From Gordonia alkaliphila (lineage in GTDB: Bacteria; Actinomycetota; Actinomycetes; Mycobacteriales; Mycobacteriaceae), in NCBI RefSeq assembly GCF_023017165.1, contig NZ_JALKBW010000002.1:124001-188000 (forward strand): a DNA stretch of 64,000 nt. The letters run 5' to 3'. Of this stretch, positions 33,363 to 42,693 are shown piece by piece. The notes under the pieces were generated by a model. The model searched no databases. It saw only the letters and a list, made by a program, of their open reading frames with translations, and was not told the DNA's origin. Position numbers and translations under genes: made by a program. The stretch's first letter is position 1. Each line of letters begins with the position of its first letter.

Positions 33363-34214
33363 TTAGCGGCCGGGCGAGCTTCCCCGTGCCTCAAGGTGAT
33401 CGGGAAGCACAACCGTCGAGCGAAGATCGGCGACCGCTAGGGAGACGACGAAGCCCAACCCCACAGCAAGCACTATCGGCACAAGCGCGACCACGCGCGG
33501 GATCCCATCTGGCGGAAATGCCGCGAGAAATAGCCCCGTGAGAGCAATTAGCACAGCGAGATACGCCGTGAGCACCACTCCGATGAGAGTCAGTGCCCGC
33601 CGGGACAGGGTGACCACTCGACGGTCGTGAGCCAGGGACTGAGGGTGCGTCCGGCCCGGGTCTCCCCGCCCCAGCGTGAGAAGCCGCGCCCGGGCCTGCG
33701 TGCGCTGGGCCTCCCGTTGGCTGCGGATCCTGCCCCAGTGCTGCTGGGTATAACGAATCGTCTCGTGAACGAGTTTCCAGACCAACCCGCCGTCGTTCCG
33801 GGCCGCTTCCTGGTGCCAAGTCCACTGAGTCTGCTGGACCCAGAGCATGCGGCGGCTGGCGGCCGAACTGATAGCGGTATGTCTCCCAGACAGGTCGAAG
33901 GAGTACAACTCGACGCCAGCCTGTTCCGCGTACTTCAGAGCTTGCGGGGAGTAGCCGGAGCCGGAGAAGAACAGCCGCGCTCCGCCGCGGTTGTGGGCTG
34001 CGCCGACGAGGTTCTGCACCGCGGGCCGGCCAACCTTGGCCGACTGCCACTTCACCTGCGCGACGCCCTGCGTCGCGACGACATCCAAACCACCGTCGTT
34101 GCTGCGCTGGGTCGAGCGTGCGTCAGGAAAGCCAAGGCCGCCGCGCATGATTACCGCGGCAACATGCTCGGCGTAGTCGGCGTTCGCCCGGTTCGACAAC
34201 AGCCGTCTCCTCAC
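33363..34214 (-). CDS. Mrr-like restriction endonuclease domain with C-terminal membrane anchor
   Basis: The product has 283 residues from the GTG at 34214. The N-terminal part fits the Mrr_cat PD-(D/E)xK fold: AEHVAAVIMRGGLG (Glu16), DGGLDVVA (Asp44) and QVKW (Gln53, Lys55), with VGAAHNRGGARLFFSGSGYS following as in Mrr proteins. Residues 205-265 hold two hydrophobic helices. Mrr proteins cut modified or foreign DNA. Anchoring to the membrane could place it where incoming DNA enters; that is an inference. It is divergent from the gene at 34442, with a long inverted repeat between. Confidence 0.78.
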   Translation of the reverse strand: MRRRLLSNRANADYAEHVAAVIMRGGLGFPDARSTQRSNDGGLDVVATQGVAQVKWQSAKVGRPAVQNLVGAAHNRGGARLFFSGSGYSPQALKYAEQAGVELYSFDLSGRHTAISSAASRRMLWVQQTQWTWHQEAARNDGGLVWKLVHETIRYTQQHWGRIRSQREAQRTQARARLLTLGRGDPGRTHPQSLAHDRRVVTLSRRALTLIGVVLTAYLAVLIALTGLFLAAFPPDGIPRVVALVPIVLAVGLGFVVSLAVADLRSTVVLPDHLEARGSSPGR

Positions 34215-34287
34215 GGGTGCAGATGGTCACAAGGAGTATCGCAGAGCCGCGGTCCTGAGCGGACGGCGGCCGGCGCCCCTTTGAGGC

Positions 34288-34328
34288 GGCTTTGGGGGAG
34301 ATGACAGCCTGTCACCTCCCCCAAAGCC
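34288..34328. repeat. Long inverted repeat in divergent intergenic region
   Basis: GGCTTTGGGGGAGATGACAG and its near-perfect complement (19 of 20 pairs) around CC. It sits between divergently transcribed genes, so it is more likely an operator or boundary hairpin than a simple terminator. Confidence 0.6.
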
Positions 34329-34409
34329 AACTCAAAGTGCGGCGCCATTGGCGGTGACCCGCCAGCCCCGGGATCGGGCTTTGCGGGGTGTCGGCGCAAT
34401 GCCGCCGGA

Positions 34410-34432
34410 CTGTCCGGGCCGATTGTTAGGGT
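34410..34432 (+). promoter_or_regulatory. Shared promoter-like element, leaderless
   Basis: CTGTCCGGGCC, six bases, TAGGGT, ending nine bases before the ATG at 34442. It is one of the best matches. Confidence 0.65.
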
Positions 34433-34441
34433 TCGCCGACC

Positions 34442-34807
34442 ATGAAAAGCACAGGAGAAAACGAGATGAAGGAACAGTCGGAACCGTGGAGCACGGTGTC
34501 ATTCGCCGGGCATGTTGCCCACTTCTACGTGAAGGCGAACAGTGTGTGGTGCTATGCCGCTCCTGTGACGAACGTAGGAACCACCGACGTCGGGGAACCG
34601 TTCGTGGGATACCTGCATTGGGAGCCGTCGACCAATCTGTCGAAACTCGGAGGACTGTCTGAACGGCATGCCGTGGCATTGCCGTACTTCGGACAGGGAG
34701 TCGGTAACGAGCTGCTGGAAATCGCCCGGCAGATCAACCCGCGAATCATCCTGTCCGATCAGGTGAAGGACGCGCTTCACGTAGCTGACGCGGCCCCGCG
34801 GCAGTAG
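34442..34807 (+). CDS. Small hypothetical protein
   Basis: The product has 121 residues from the leaderless ATG at 34442. A second in-frame ATG at 34466 has its own site (AGGAGAAAACGAG), so two starts are possible. Features: FAGHVAHFYVKANSVWCYAA and a C-terminal helix with LLEIARQINPRIILSD. No recognised family. Confidence 0.62.
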   Translation: MKSTGENEMKEQSEPWSTVSFAGHVAHFYVKANSVWCYAAPVTNVGTTDVGEPFVGYLHWEPSTNLSKLGGLSERHAVALPYFGQGVGNELLEIARQINPRIILSDQVKDALHVADAAPRQ

Positions 34808-34834
34808 CACGAATCGGAAAGGCGAGGTACCACT

Positions 34835-35161
34835 GTGGGAGTACGAGCACAGTTCAGGGTTGAGGTCTACGACCCAGCCACTGACACAACACTATCCAAG
34901 CTGGTCGACGAGCTGAGCATGCGAGGGAACTACACCATGGAGCTCGACGGGTTGATCCCCCTTGACGTCGGAGATCGCATGGAGCGGAGTCAAGAGGACA
35001 TCGAGGAATGGATCGAGGAGAACGACGACGCCGACGATGAGCTCCTAGAAACTGTTGCTGCGTGGCTGCGCGCAATACGTGCCCCGGAGTCCTTGAGCTG
35101 GCCCGGTGGATACACTCCTTCCGACCCGAATTCGTTCGGAGTTATCGAAGTGCGTGGCTAG
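34835..35161 (+). CDS. Small acidic hypothetical protein
   Basis: The product has 108 residues from a GTG after GGCGAGGTACCACT. It is strongly acidic in the middle (RSQEDIEEWIEENDDADDEL) and ends with a Pro/Gly-rich tail. It follows the gene at 34442 by 27 bases and is probably co-transcribed. Confidence 0.6.
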   Translation: MGVRAQFRVEVYDPATDTTLSKLVDELSMRGNYTMELDGLIPLDVGDRMERSQEDIEEWIEENDDADDELLETVAAWLRAIRAPESLSWPGGYTPSDPNSFGVIEVRG

Positions 35162-35260
35162 GGTTCGTCGAAGTCGCCCGGGGTCCAGTAATGCCCGGCG
35201 TCCCGTTCTGCTGCGCGCCGATTTGGGGCAGGCGGAGCTATCCGCGAATGGGAGCGCGGT

Positions 35261-36298
35261 TTACGCAAGAGCTTCGATTTCGGTCTCGATGAAGCTGATC
35301 GCGGCCGGATCGAGCGTATACTTCGCGTACAGCTGCTGATCTATCTGCGGGACAGAACGGGACCAGTCGATGTCTGAATCCGGCCCGAAGTCCTGCATTG
35401 GGACGTAATTCCATCTGATTGCCGAGTTGTGCTTACTGTTTGCCTTTAGGGCGCTGAGCATTGCCCGAGCGAACTTGGTCGTCACATACTTTGCGCACGC
35501 CTCGGCCTCTGCCTTGCTGTCGAATTGTCCAATAGCTAGGTATGTCTGGGTGAAGCCGGTGCCAGGCGCTGCGACTGACGGCATTCCCAGGACTCGGCCC
35601 GACTGTGCGGCTGCTCCATCGGCGCTGGCGATGATCACTTTGAACGCGTCAACGACGTCCGGCGTTTCGAGATAGTCGCGGCGTACCCACCGCGTTGCGC
35701 GTTTTCCGTTCAATCGGCCGAGGATCTGGACGTATGAGTGTCCATCATCAGGTTCGGACGCTAGGCAGACCTCTGCCATTCGTTTGAATGTATTGGTCTT
35801 GAGTCGAAGTCCGCTGGAGGCGGGAATGCGGCCTTTCAGGTCGGGGTGATCGGCGAATACCTGTGGCCTCCAGCTGCACGGGTGCTCGGTGATAGTGGTA
35901 GCCAGCGATGGAGCTGAAACGTTCGTGACGATAAATTCCTTCAATGCGGGCGGAACGTGTGAATGATGGCCGATAGGGCCAATGGTGCGCGTGGCGTCAC
36001 GATAGGTTACGACTATCCCGCCGTCGATGTCCGTGCCGGGAAAGATGTCTGATGACTCGGGTGCAAACAGTGCCACTCGGAGATGTTCGTCGGCCAGAAT
36101 CTTCTGGTTCCATGATCGGGGGGTCTGGCCGGCGTTAGAAAGGAAACGGGCCGGAGTCACCAACACCGTTTGCTTAGAAATTTCGAACGCCGCGTCCATG
36201 AAAAGGTGGTACATCGGAGGGCGCTTGGTTTCGTTATCGCCGATCAGCTCGTCCTGGTAGGGCGGATTGCCGATGACGACGTCAAACTTCTTGCTCAT
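35261..36298 (-). CDS. N6-adenine methyltransferase NPPY half with target-recognition region (Eco57I-like)
   Basis: The product has 345 residues. Motif IV is at the extreme N-terminus (FDVVIGNPPYQDE, NPPY at 11-14), so SAM-binding motif I is missing and must come from another chain. The C-terminal half ends like Eco57I-type recognition regions: WNYVPMQDFGPDSDIDWSRS, then VPQIDQQLYAKYTLD and FIETEIEAL. It overlaps the upstream helicase stop (ATGA). The helicase C-terminus and the 214-residue protein at 39584 both have motif I-like segments, so the active enzyme is probably a complex. Confidence 0.82.
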   Translation of the reverse strand: MSKKFDVVIGNPPYQDELIGDNETKRPPMYHLFMDAAFEISKQTVLVTPARFLSNAGQTPRSWNQKILADEHLRVALFAPESSDIFPGTDIDGGIVVTYRDATRTIGPIGHHSHVPPALKEFIVTNVSAPSLATTITEHPCSWRPQVFADHPDLKGRIPASSGLRLKTNTFKRMAEVCLASEPDDGHSYVQILGRLNGKRATRWVRRDYLETPDVVDAFKVIIASADGAAAQSGRVLGMPSVAAPGTGFTQTYLAIGQFDSKAEAEACAKYVTTKFARAMLSALKANSKHNSAIRWNYVPMQDFGPDSDIDWSRSVPQIDQQLYAKYTLDPAAISFIETEIEALA

Positions 36299-39200
36299 TG
36301 CGCGGTGCCTTCCGTCAGCATGCCGTCCACTATTTCCTGGCGATCGTCCGGGTTCATAGCGGTGATGTTACCGACCTTGAAATGGCCGGAATCCCTGATC
36401 CAGGCTTTGCGTTGGGGGACGCCGCCACTCACGGCTTCGATGGTGATGGCGTGGAGGATTCTGTCATGGCTCATTTCAAATATTTGGGTGGTGAGAATGT
36501 GGCGAAGCCTATCGTCCTGATCGGGGATGATGGTGGCAAGGCCTGTGTTGAGGCGGCGCACGATCTCCATCAGGAATAGTCCTGCTGTAGAGAACACGTC
36601 CGCGAAGGTCTTAGTCGGATCGGAGAAGATCCCGGGGTTCGCTGCTTCCACTTCATCGACCATCATCGTGACCACTGATTGTGGGGTGAATACGAGCGAT
36701 GTTTTTTGCTGGGGAATGTAGGTGAAAATGTTCTCGGACTGGGGTGGGCTGAAGTAGTCCGCGAGTTCCTCCTTCTTGTCCAGGAACTCCTGAATGGCCT
36801 GGTCGAATACGGCTTCGTCGAACAAGCCTGGGATGGTAGTAGAAACGGCTCCGTGTTCGTCGAAGACCTCTTGGCCGTCACGTAGGAGACGGAACTCCGC
36901 CTCGGTGATCCCGGTGATCTCCTCGAAAACGTCATCGGGTGTGTAGTCGTCGAAGTTGGAGAGACGAATATCGCGGTCTCCGTAGGCCATCAAGAACATC
37001 GGAATAGTTCGTGCGAAGCCGCGAAGGTGAGCGCGAGCTTCCTCCATCGTCTGATTGGCCTTCTTCTGCTCCTTCTTGGTCTCTTCGCGCGTGACAATCT
37101 CGGGCACCATCGACTCCATCGTCTCCTCGACGATATCGAGAATGTCCTTCTTGAATGCCTCATCCGTTGCGGACTTCTTAGCCTCGACGGCCTGTGCCTC
37201 GGCCTCGGTTGCCGCACTGGCTAGCTCGTCGTCGAGGTGCTTGCCGGCGATCGTGCGATCGGCGTAGGCCCGCTCGACCTTCCTTCTGACGGCTTGTTCG
37301 GTGCGCTGCTCGTCACGTTTGACTTGGCCGGCTGTGAGGCCGTAGGCGTCCTTCAGCTCCTGGCGCTTCTGGCGGCCCTGTTCAATCACCGACGTCGCGA
37401 TTCGCGCTGCTGCCTGTTCCGGCTTCTCCGAGAGCGCGGCCGTGATCTCCTCCTTGCTGTAGACAGGCTTGCCGAGCTCAGCGACCTTGGGGTTGATGAC
37501 AGTCTCCACGTCAACCTGGACGTTGCCGTCCGGGTCGGTGACGGGGGGCGGATGGGGGATCTCGATGCTCTGCCCGGTCGTGATCTTCCCCTGCTTCGCC
37601 GTCGGGAGCTTGTCCAGGATCTTCTGGACATGCTCGGAGTATCGGAAGATGCCGGATACGTTGGCGAACAGCAGGTTGGACAGGAACCCGCGACGCACGA
37701 CCTCGCGCGCCTTGAACACCTGCGGGAACGTGAGGACCTGGGCAGCATCGAGTTCGATCATCCGGCCTTCGGCGTCCTCCCCGAGAACCGGGAAGAAGTT
37801 CAGCAGCCGGCGGATGTTTTCCTGCCGCACGCCTGGGTCGCCCGCAGGATTCTGGCGCAGGTTATTGGCGAACGCGTCGAAGACCGTGAGCGTACGCTCG
37901 GGTGCGAAATCGAAGATATACGCGTTCTGCTTCTGAAAGACCATGCCCGAGCGTTCGAATGTACAGGGGTTCTGTGCCCGGAACGCCGCCTGCATGTAAA
38001 GCGCAGGGGAAGAAAGGTTGGACAGCATGATGACCGCGGTCCATTCGGGCACCGTGACACCGGTGGTCAGCTGTCCTACCGACAGGGTGATGGTCTTGCC
38101 GTTGATCGCCTCGGCCTCCGCGATGGCAGCCCTCACCTTGTCGAGGGATTTGCCTGCAGCGCCCACGTCTGTCTCGTCGCCGTTCTTACCGTCGCCGGCG
38201 GCCAGGATGATCGTGTAGTCAGCGAAGACGGGGTGCTTCTTGAGCAGCTTCTCCAACGCCTTCGCGGAGGCGACGCGGTTGAGTAGCCAGAAGGAGTGAC
38301 GAATCTCGTCACGCAACTCGGCCGTAGAAAACGGGTACTTGTCGTTGGTCGTGAGGCAGTCGAGGAACTGGGTGACCTCAGCCTCGTGCTCGAAGAACCC
38401 GCTGGTCTTGGTCGCGAAGAACTCGTTGAGATCGAAGGTGTAATCGATGTTCGCCGCGTCCTCGCCGACGGTGACCCCCTCGGCCAGGCGGTCGGTGATC
38501 ATCCGCGAGATCTGGTAGGTCAGCAGATTGAGCGTCGGTAACGCCGCGTACGGGTTCTCCTGGGTGCCGTCCGCCCATTCCTCCCGTGCCGTCTGCTCGT
38601 CCTCGTAAGTCCAGTTGAAAATCTGGTCCTGGTTGAACTTGCCCGACGCCAGAGCCTTGAACGGGGTGCCCGACAGGTGCAAGGTCCAGGTTCGATGGAT
38701 CTGGTCGAACGCGACGTCGGTCTTGGTGGTATCGATGCCCTCGTGCGCCTCGTCGATGACCAGCAGATCCCAGTCAAACTGGGCGATGTGCTTGAGCTTG
38801 TCGTAGGGGCCTCCGAAGTACTGCGATCCCTTCAAATCCTGCAGCGAGAGGAACTCGACGACGCGCGGCTCCTCGCTCTGATGGTTCAGGGAGTAGACGC
38901 GCCACTGCTCACGTGACATGGGAAGCCGGTCGGCCAGCGACGGGGAATCTGAGACGAAGCGGAGCTCCGTCTGGTGGCCGATGAAGCGTTCGAAATCGTC
39001 GAACCAAGAGTTCGCGATCGCGGGACGGTTGGTGACGATCAGGACGCGTCGGACGTCCAAAGACCGCATCAAGTGGTAAGCCGTCAGCGTCTTACCGAAC
39101 CGCGGCTTGGCATTCCAGAGAACCTCCTTCCGGCCGGACTCGAAGGCCCCGACGGCTTGGTCGACGGCAGCCTGTTGTTCGGGGCGCAGCAGGTAGTCGT

Positions 39201-39591
39201 CTTCCCTGCAGCGGCTCGGCAGCTCCGGAAAGTCCTGGCCCGCAAAGTCGTTGAGGTACTCCAACGACGTCTTAGGCGCCGGGGCAAAGTGGTGCCATTC
39301 GGTGCGCTTAGGCGTGATCTCACGCTCCACTCCCTGCTGCTTGAGATACGCGTGAAAGTCCCGGTCTGTGAAGCGCCCGCCGGCTACGGAGGTAAACAGA
39401 GCCTGTCGAACCCACGCTGTCTGCTTCTTGACGGACAGTTGGGACGCCTGCTGGGAGATCCGGTCGTCTGCGCTCTCCAGCTCGGTGTACCCGATCTTCT
39501 CCCAACCGGCGTACTTGGGGATGTCCGGTGTCGTCCAGGAGTAGATCAGCGGTTTGATCTGACGGAACGTGCTGATTCTCGGACTAGACAT
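36295..39591 (-). CDS. GIY-YIG-like nuclease / SF2 helicase / methyltransferase-like fusion
   Basis: The product has 1,098 residues. Residues 12-100 resemble a GIY-YIG (T5orf172-type) domain: LIYSWTTPD, KIGYT (32-36) and Arg44. Residues 130-620 form an SF2 helicase: AKPRFGKT Walker A (161-168), DEAH (280-283), LSGTPF, then TTGVTVPEW and QAAFRAQNP as motifs V/VI. A long charged helical stretch follows (about 720-860). Near the C-terminus, VFTPQSVVTMMVDEVEAA and VFSTAGLFLMEIVRRL resemble methyltransferase motif X and I in degenerate form. It is probably the restriction/translocation subunit of a modification-linked defence system. It overlaps both neighbours. Confidence 0.8.
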   Translation of the reverse strand: MSSPRISTFRQIKPLIYSWTTPDIPKYAGWEKIGYTELESADDRISQQASQLSVKKQTAWVRQALFTSVAGGRFTDRDFHAYLKQQGVEREITPKRTEWHHFAPAPKTSLEYLNDFAGQDFPELPSRCREDDYLLRPEQQAAVDQAVGAFESGRKEVLWNAKPRFGKTLTAYHLMRSLDVRRVLIVTNRPAIANSWFDDFERFIGHQTELRFVSDSPSLADRLPMSREQWRVYSLNHQSEEPRVVEFLSLQDLKGSQYFGGPYDKLKHIAQFDWDLLVIDEAHEGIDTTKTDVAFDQIHRTWTLHLSGTPFKALASGKFNQDQIFNWTYEDEQTAREEWADGTQENPYAALPTLNLLTYQISRMITDRLAEGVTVGEDAANIDYTFDLNEFFATKTSGFFEHEAEVTQFLDCLTTNDKYPFSTAELRDEIRHSFWLLNRVASAKALEKLLKKHPVFADYTIILAAGDGKNGDETDVGAAGKSLDKVRAAIAEAEAINGKTITLSVGQLTTGVTVPEWTAVIMLSNLSSPALYMQAAFRAQNPCTFERSGMVFQKQNAYIFDFAPERTLTVFDAFANNLRQNPAGDPGVRQENIRRLLNFFPVLGEDAEGRMIELDAAQVLTFPQVFKAREVVRRGFLSNLLFANVSGIFRYSEHVQKILDKLPTAKQGKITTGQSIEIPHPPPVTDPDGNVQVDVETVINPKVAELGKPVYSKEEITAALSEKPEQAAARIATSVIEQGRQKRQELKDAYGLTAGQVKRDEQRTEQAVRRKVERAYADRTIAGKHLDDELASAATEAEAQAVEAKKSATDEAFKKDILDIVEETMESMVPEIVTREETKKEQKKANQTMEEARAHLRGFARTIPMFLMAYGDRDIRLSNFDDYTPDDVFEEITGITEAEFRLLRDGQEVFDEHGAVSTTIPGLFDEAVFDQAIQEFLDKKEELADYFSPPQSENIFTYIPQQKTSLVFTPQSVVTMMVDEVEAANPGIFSDPTKTFADVFSTAGLFLMEIVRRLNTGLATIIPDQDDRLRHILTTQIFEMSHDRILHAITIEAVSGGVPQRKAWIRDSGHFKVGNITAMNPDDRQEIVDGMLTEGTAQ

Positions 39592-40228
39592 CGGCCCTCA
39601 TTTCCTTGTGGACCTCATCGATCCGGCACGCCTGGTAGCTGTCGTAGGTGGTGAAGTCGATGGCGTCGCCGTGCAACGACACGAGGGTGAACGGTTCACG
39701 ATGCACCAACCCGGGCGATCCGGCTACACGGTTCCACCACGAGAACTGAATGTCCTGGCCGGTGAGGGTCTGGCCAGTGAGCATGTTGCCGCAGACGATA
39801 TTCGTAGCGATGAGGAACTGCGCCGCGTGGTACAAGTCAGTGTCGGCGCCGACTGGAACTCCGTGGGACTGATGGAAGCTGAGGAACTCGGCCAGCATGA
39901 CCGCCTTCGCCTCCTGGTGGTTGTCCTCAAGCAGCTCGACGCCGTAGATCGATGCGATGGCGAACAGAGACTCCTGAGACCACTTCGCGGTCGGGTACCG
40001 CTGCTCGATCGCACGGAGCTTGCGGCGCAAGATCGCCGCGAGGAAGTTGCCGTCTCCGGCGGAGGGCTCAAGGAAGGTCTTATCGACGAAGTCCGGTCCG
40101 GACTCCACCTCGTCACGGACCAAGTCGAGCATGAGGTCGACCAAATGACGCGGAGTGAAGACCTCTCCGTAGGTCCTGACTCGGTGCCGGGACTTCACCG
40201 TCTGTTCCTCGACAAGCGTCTGCGTCAC
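39584..40228 (-). CDS. SAM-binding half of an N6-adenine methyltransferase
   Basis: The product has 214 residues from a GTG after GGAGGCACAA. It contains GEVFTPRHLVDLMLDLV (motif X), FLEPSAGDGNFLAAILRRKL (motif I) and IYGVELLEDN (motif II), plus NIVCGNMLTG. There is no NPPY motif; the chain ends before it. It matches the short M subunits found next to helicase plus Eco57I-like genes in other bacteria. It overlaps the helicase start by 8 bases and heads the three-gene operon. Confidence 0.85.
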   Translation of the reverse strand: MTQTLVEEQTVKSRHRVRTYGEVFTPRHLVDLMLDLVRDEVESGPDFVDKTFLEPSAGDGNFLAAILRRKLRAIEQRYPTAKWSQESLFAIASIYGVELLEDNHQEAKAVMLAEFLSFHQSHGVPVGADTDLYHAAQFLIATNIVCGNMLTGQTLTGQDIQFSWWNRVAGSPGLVHREPFTLVSLHGDAIDFTTYDSYQACRIDEVHKEMRADV

Positions 40229-40755
40229 TTGTGCCTCCGGGGGAGCCTGTGGAGAGCAACGGAGGTCGCGGCTGAGGGCCTGCCGGCCAGCCTGTCCGGC
40301 AAGTCGGAGAACCGGTCATCTAGAGATGGCGACACATCTACTCCAATTTCTGCAAGCGGTGGTTTCGCAGCACCACGCTAGTGGCCCACACCGACACTTC
40401 GCGGCCGGCAGTGGTGTGACGATTGACGGTACCGCCACCTGATGGCCGAGCGGGCGCGGACCGGCACCATCGTGAGGGGTTCTCCGGGCAACGAGCCCTG
40501 GGGGCGCGGAGCCGCGTCCAGTGTCCGGGCTCCGAGGGCCTACTTTCGGTGGGTCATCCTCGGGGGGATTGGAGCGCCTCCGTACAGCGGGGAAGCCGGG
40601 GTCCACAGGGAGCAGCGACGAACCGCCGGGCTGGCTGGGAGGGGTACGATCCGGTCGGCATCCAACGCCCGTCGAATCCGTGGCGGATTCGACGGCGCGG
40701 ACCGCTTGAACTCCCTGAGTGCCTAAAACGTTTTCTGACCATAAAGGATGGCGCC
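40229..40755. other. Intergenic tract without a supportable gene
   Basis: About 530 bases upstream of the R-M-like operon. Frames are open by GC bias only, and none has a credible start or composition. It must contain the promoter of the leftward operon, but no clear box is seen. Confidence 0.5.
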
Positions 40756-40963
40756 GTGACTGATTTTTCGGACCGACCGGATCACCCTGACTTCTGGCTC
40801 CTCAGTGAAGTCCTTCTGGATCTCGATGCGCAGTCAGATAGTGGTGCCGACCTCTCGGACATCTTCGCGCGAATGATCCCCGAAGAAGTCGCCCTCTACG
40901 CAGCTAGGCAGCGTAGCCTACGTGCTATCCAGGCAGGAATTGCGCCGCCGAGCGCAGAAATGG
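40756..40963 (+). pseudogene. Small gene truncated by ISL3 insertion
   Basis: A GTG at 40756 after AAAGGATGGCGCC encodes 69 residues (MTDFSDRPDHPDFWLLSEVL to GIAPPSAEM) before the IS end at 40964. Translation would run into the IS. I did not find the missing 3' part in the window. Confidence 0.65.
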
Positions 40964-42415
40964 GGCTCTTCGGATCTCAGAGTGCGTTGATGCGTCCGGC
41001 GAGCTGGCCGGAGTGCAGTAGTGATCGCAAGATGTAGTGGTCGAGGTTGCGGAAGCCTTGTGCGATTCCGCGGAGGTGTTCGAGGCGTCCGTTGATGGCT
41101 TCGACGGGTCCGTTGGAGACGCCGGTGTCGAAGTAGGCGAGGATGTCGGCGCGCCTGTTCCATAGGCTTCGTCCGAGTTGAGCGAGCTCGGTCAGGCCGG
41201 CGGGTAGTCCGGTGCGGATCCGTCGCAGGATCTTGTACATGAGTTTCTTGCCCTCGCGGCGGTGTCGGTGTTCGTAGGCGGCGATGAGTTGCTGATACAC
41301 CTGATGGGTGATCTCCACGGCGGCGTGTGCGTCGTGGCTGGTCAACGACTCGAACAGTCGGATCTTCTGCTTGTCGGTGAGGAGTTCGGTGCGGGTGTGC
41401 AGGATCCGGCGGATCTTGTAGAGCGGGTCGTCTTTGCGGCCGCGGTGCCCGCACACCTGCTGCTGGATCCGTTGCCGGCACTGGTCGAGTTTGCTCGCGG
41501 CCAGGTGTACGACGTGGAACGGATCCATCACCACTCGGGCGGTGGGGAGTTCTTCGGTGGTGGCGCTCTTGTAGCCGGTGAATCCGTCCATCGCCACGAC
41601 CTTGATCCGATCCCGGAACTGCTGGTCTCGCGCCTGCATCCACTGCTTGAGGACCTGTTTGGATCGTCCGCCGATCATGTCGAGCAGCCGTGCCGGGCCG
41701 GTCCCGTCGATGACCGGAGTCAGGTCGATCAGGACCGTGACGAAACTCGGTTCCCCTTGTCCGCGAACGTGTTTCCACTTGTGCTCGTCCACGCCGAGGC
41801 AGCGGACCCCGTCGAGGTGGTCGCCGTCGTAGACCAGTGCTCGTGCGGCGTCTGTGGCGATCTGGTTGACCGTGTTCCACGAGATCGCGAGGTTCGCGGC
41901 CACGGCGGCCACGCTCATCTTGTCGACCACGATGCGCTGCAAAATCCAGCGTTCGGTCCTGGTCGTGACCACTGCTCGCGGTCGGGCGATGTGGTCGATC
42001 CTCGCGCGGAAGACCGACCTGGAGCAGTCGCTGGTGTGGCAGACGAACCGCGGAACCGCCACGTGCAGGAGGACTGGATGGCCGGCGGCGGGCGTGTCGG
42101 TCAGGACCCGTACGACCCGATCGCGTGGTTGACCTGCCATATTGCAGTCCGGGCAGCGTCGATCGGGGTCGAGGACCTCGCAGAAAATGTGGGTCCGGTC
42201 ATCGGCGCCGACGGCCGCACCGGTGATCGTCACGCCCAACTCGACGGTTCGGCAGATCGTGTCGGCAACATCGGAAGTAAGCTCAGCCATGGGTCCTGTG
42301 GTGTGCGTCGGGGTTGTTGAGGAACTTCCATGATCACACCCAGGGCCCGCCTACATCTTGTGGTCGCCCGCGCTCGTCCCGAACCTCACCTACGCACTCT
42401 TAGATCCGAAGAGCC
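40964..42415 (-). mobile_element. ISL3-family insertion sequence, copy 1
   Basis: 1,452 bp, with ends GGCTCTTCGGATCT in inverted orientation. The transposase is on the minus strand. The flanking octamers (AGAAATGG and TCTATAAC) do not match, so later recombination has probably separated it from its original target. Confidence 0.9.
40977..42290 (-). CDS. ISL3-family transposase, copy 1
   Basis: The product has 437 residues. Zinc-finger N-terminus CPDCNMAGQPRDRVVRV and FVCHTSDCSRSVF; DDE domain with LGVDEHKWKHVRG, VVAMDGFTGYKSATTEELPT, VMDPFHVVHLAASKL and GPVEAINGRLEHLRGIAQGF. Intact. It differs from copy 2 at only a handful of residues. Confidence 0.95.
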   Translation of the reverse strand: MAELTSDVADTICRTVELGVTITGAAVGADDRTHIFCEVLDPDRRCPDCNMAGQPRDRVVRVLTDTPAAGHPVLLHVAVPRFVCHTSDCSRSVFRARIDHIARPRAVVTTRTERWILQRIVVDKMSVAAVAANLAISWNTVNQIATDAARALVYDGDHLDGVRCLGVDEHKWKHVRGQGEPSFVTVLIDLTPVIDGTGPARLLDMIGGRSKQVLKQWMQARDQQFRDRIKVVAMDGFTGYKSATTEELPTARVVMDPFHVVHLAASKLDQCRQRIQQQVCGHRGRKDDPLYKIRRILHTRTELLTDKQKIRLFESLTSHDAHAAVEITHQVYQQLIAAYEHRHRREGKKLMYKILRRIRTGLPAGLTELAQLGRSLWNRRADILAYFDTGVSNGPVEAINGRLEHLRGIAQGFRNLDHYILRSLLHSGQLAGRINAL

Positions 42416-42693
42416 TCTATAACTCGATACGGACGAGGAGGAACACCATGACGATCCATCACGAACTCCGAGACGGAGGTGCGGTGTGCGGTGATGATCT
42501 CGCACACCTGTTCGTATTCTCGCACACAGAGGGCCGAGGCCGCTGGCATGGAGAGAAGACTGGCCCAGTCCTTCACGCGGACCGCCGACCTGTCCACCAC
42601 AGAAGTCGTACGGGTTCTGGCCTCATCACCGAATCGCGCCGCCGCCCCTTCCCGCCGCGCGCCGCGCCGCCCCTTCCCCGCACCCCTTCTGTA
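42416..42693. other. Short tract between ISL3 and IS30
   Basis: An ATG at 42448 after ACGAGGAGGAACACC opens a frame (MTIHHELRDGGAVCGDDLAH), but it loses coherence within about 60 codons and runs into a C-rich tract and the IS30 end. It may be the 5' remnant of a gene broken by IS30. A minus-strand frame (42400-42600) is equally possible. Confidence 0.35.

Noticed and set aside
36295..40381. Plus-strand ORFs of 230-350 residues opposite the helicase and methyltransferase
   Set aside because: Antisense shadows with Leu/Val/Asp/Arg bias; the minus strand contains canonical helicase and methyltransferase motifs.
41262..42320. 352-residue ORF opposite ISL3 copy 1, repeated opposite copy 2
   Set aside because: Antisense shadow of the transposase, duplicated only because the IS is duplicated.
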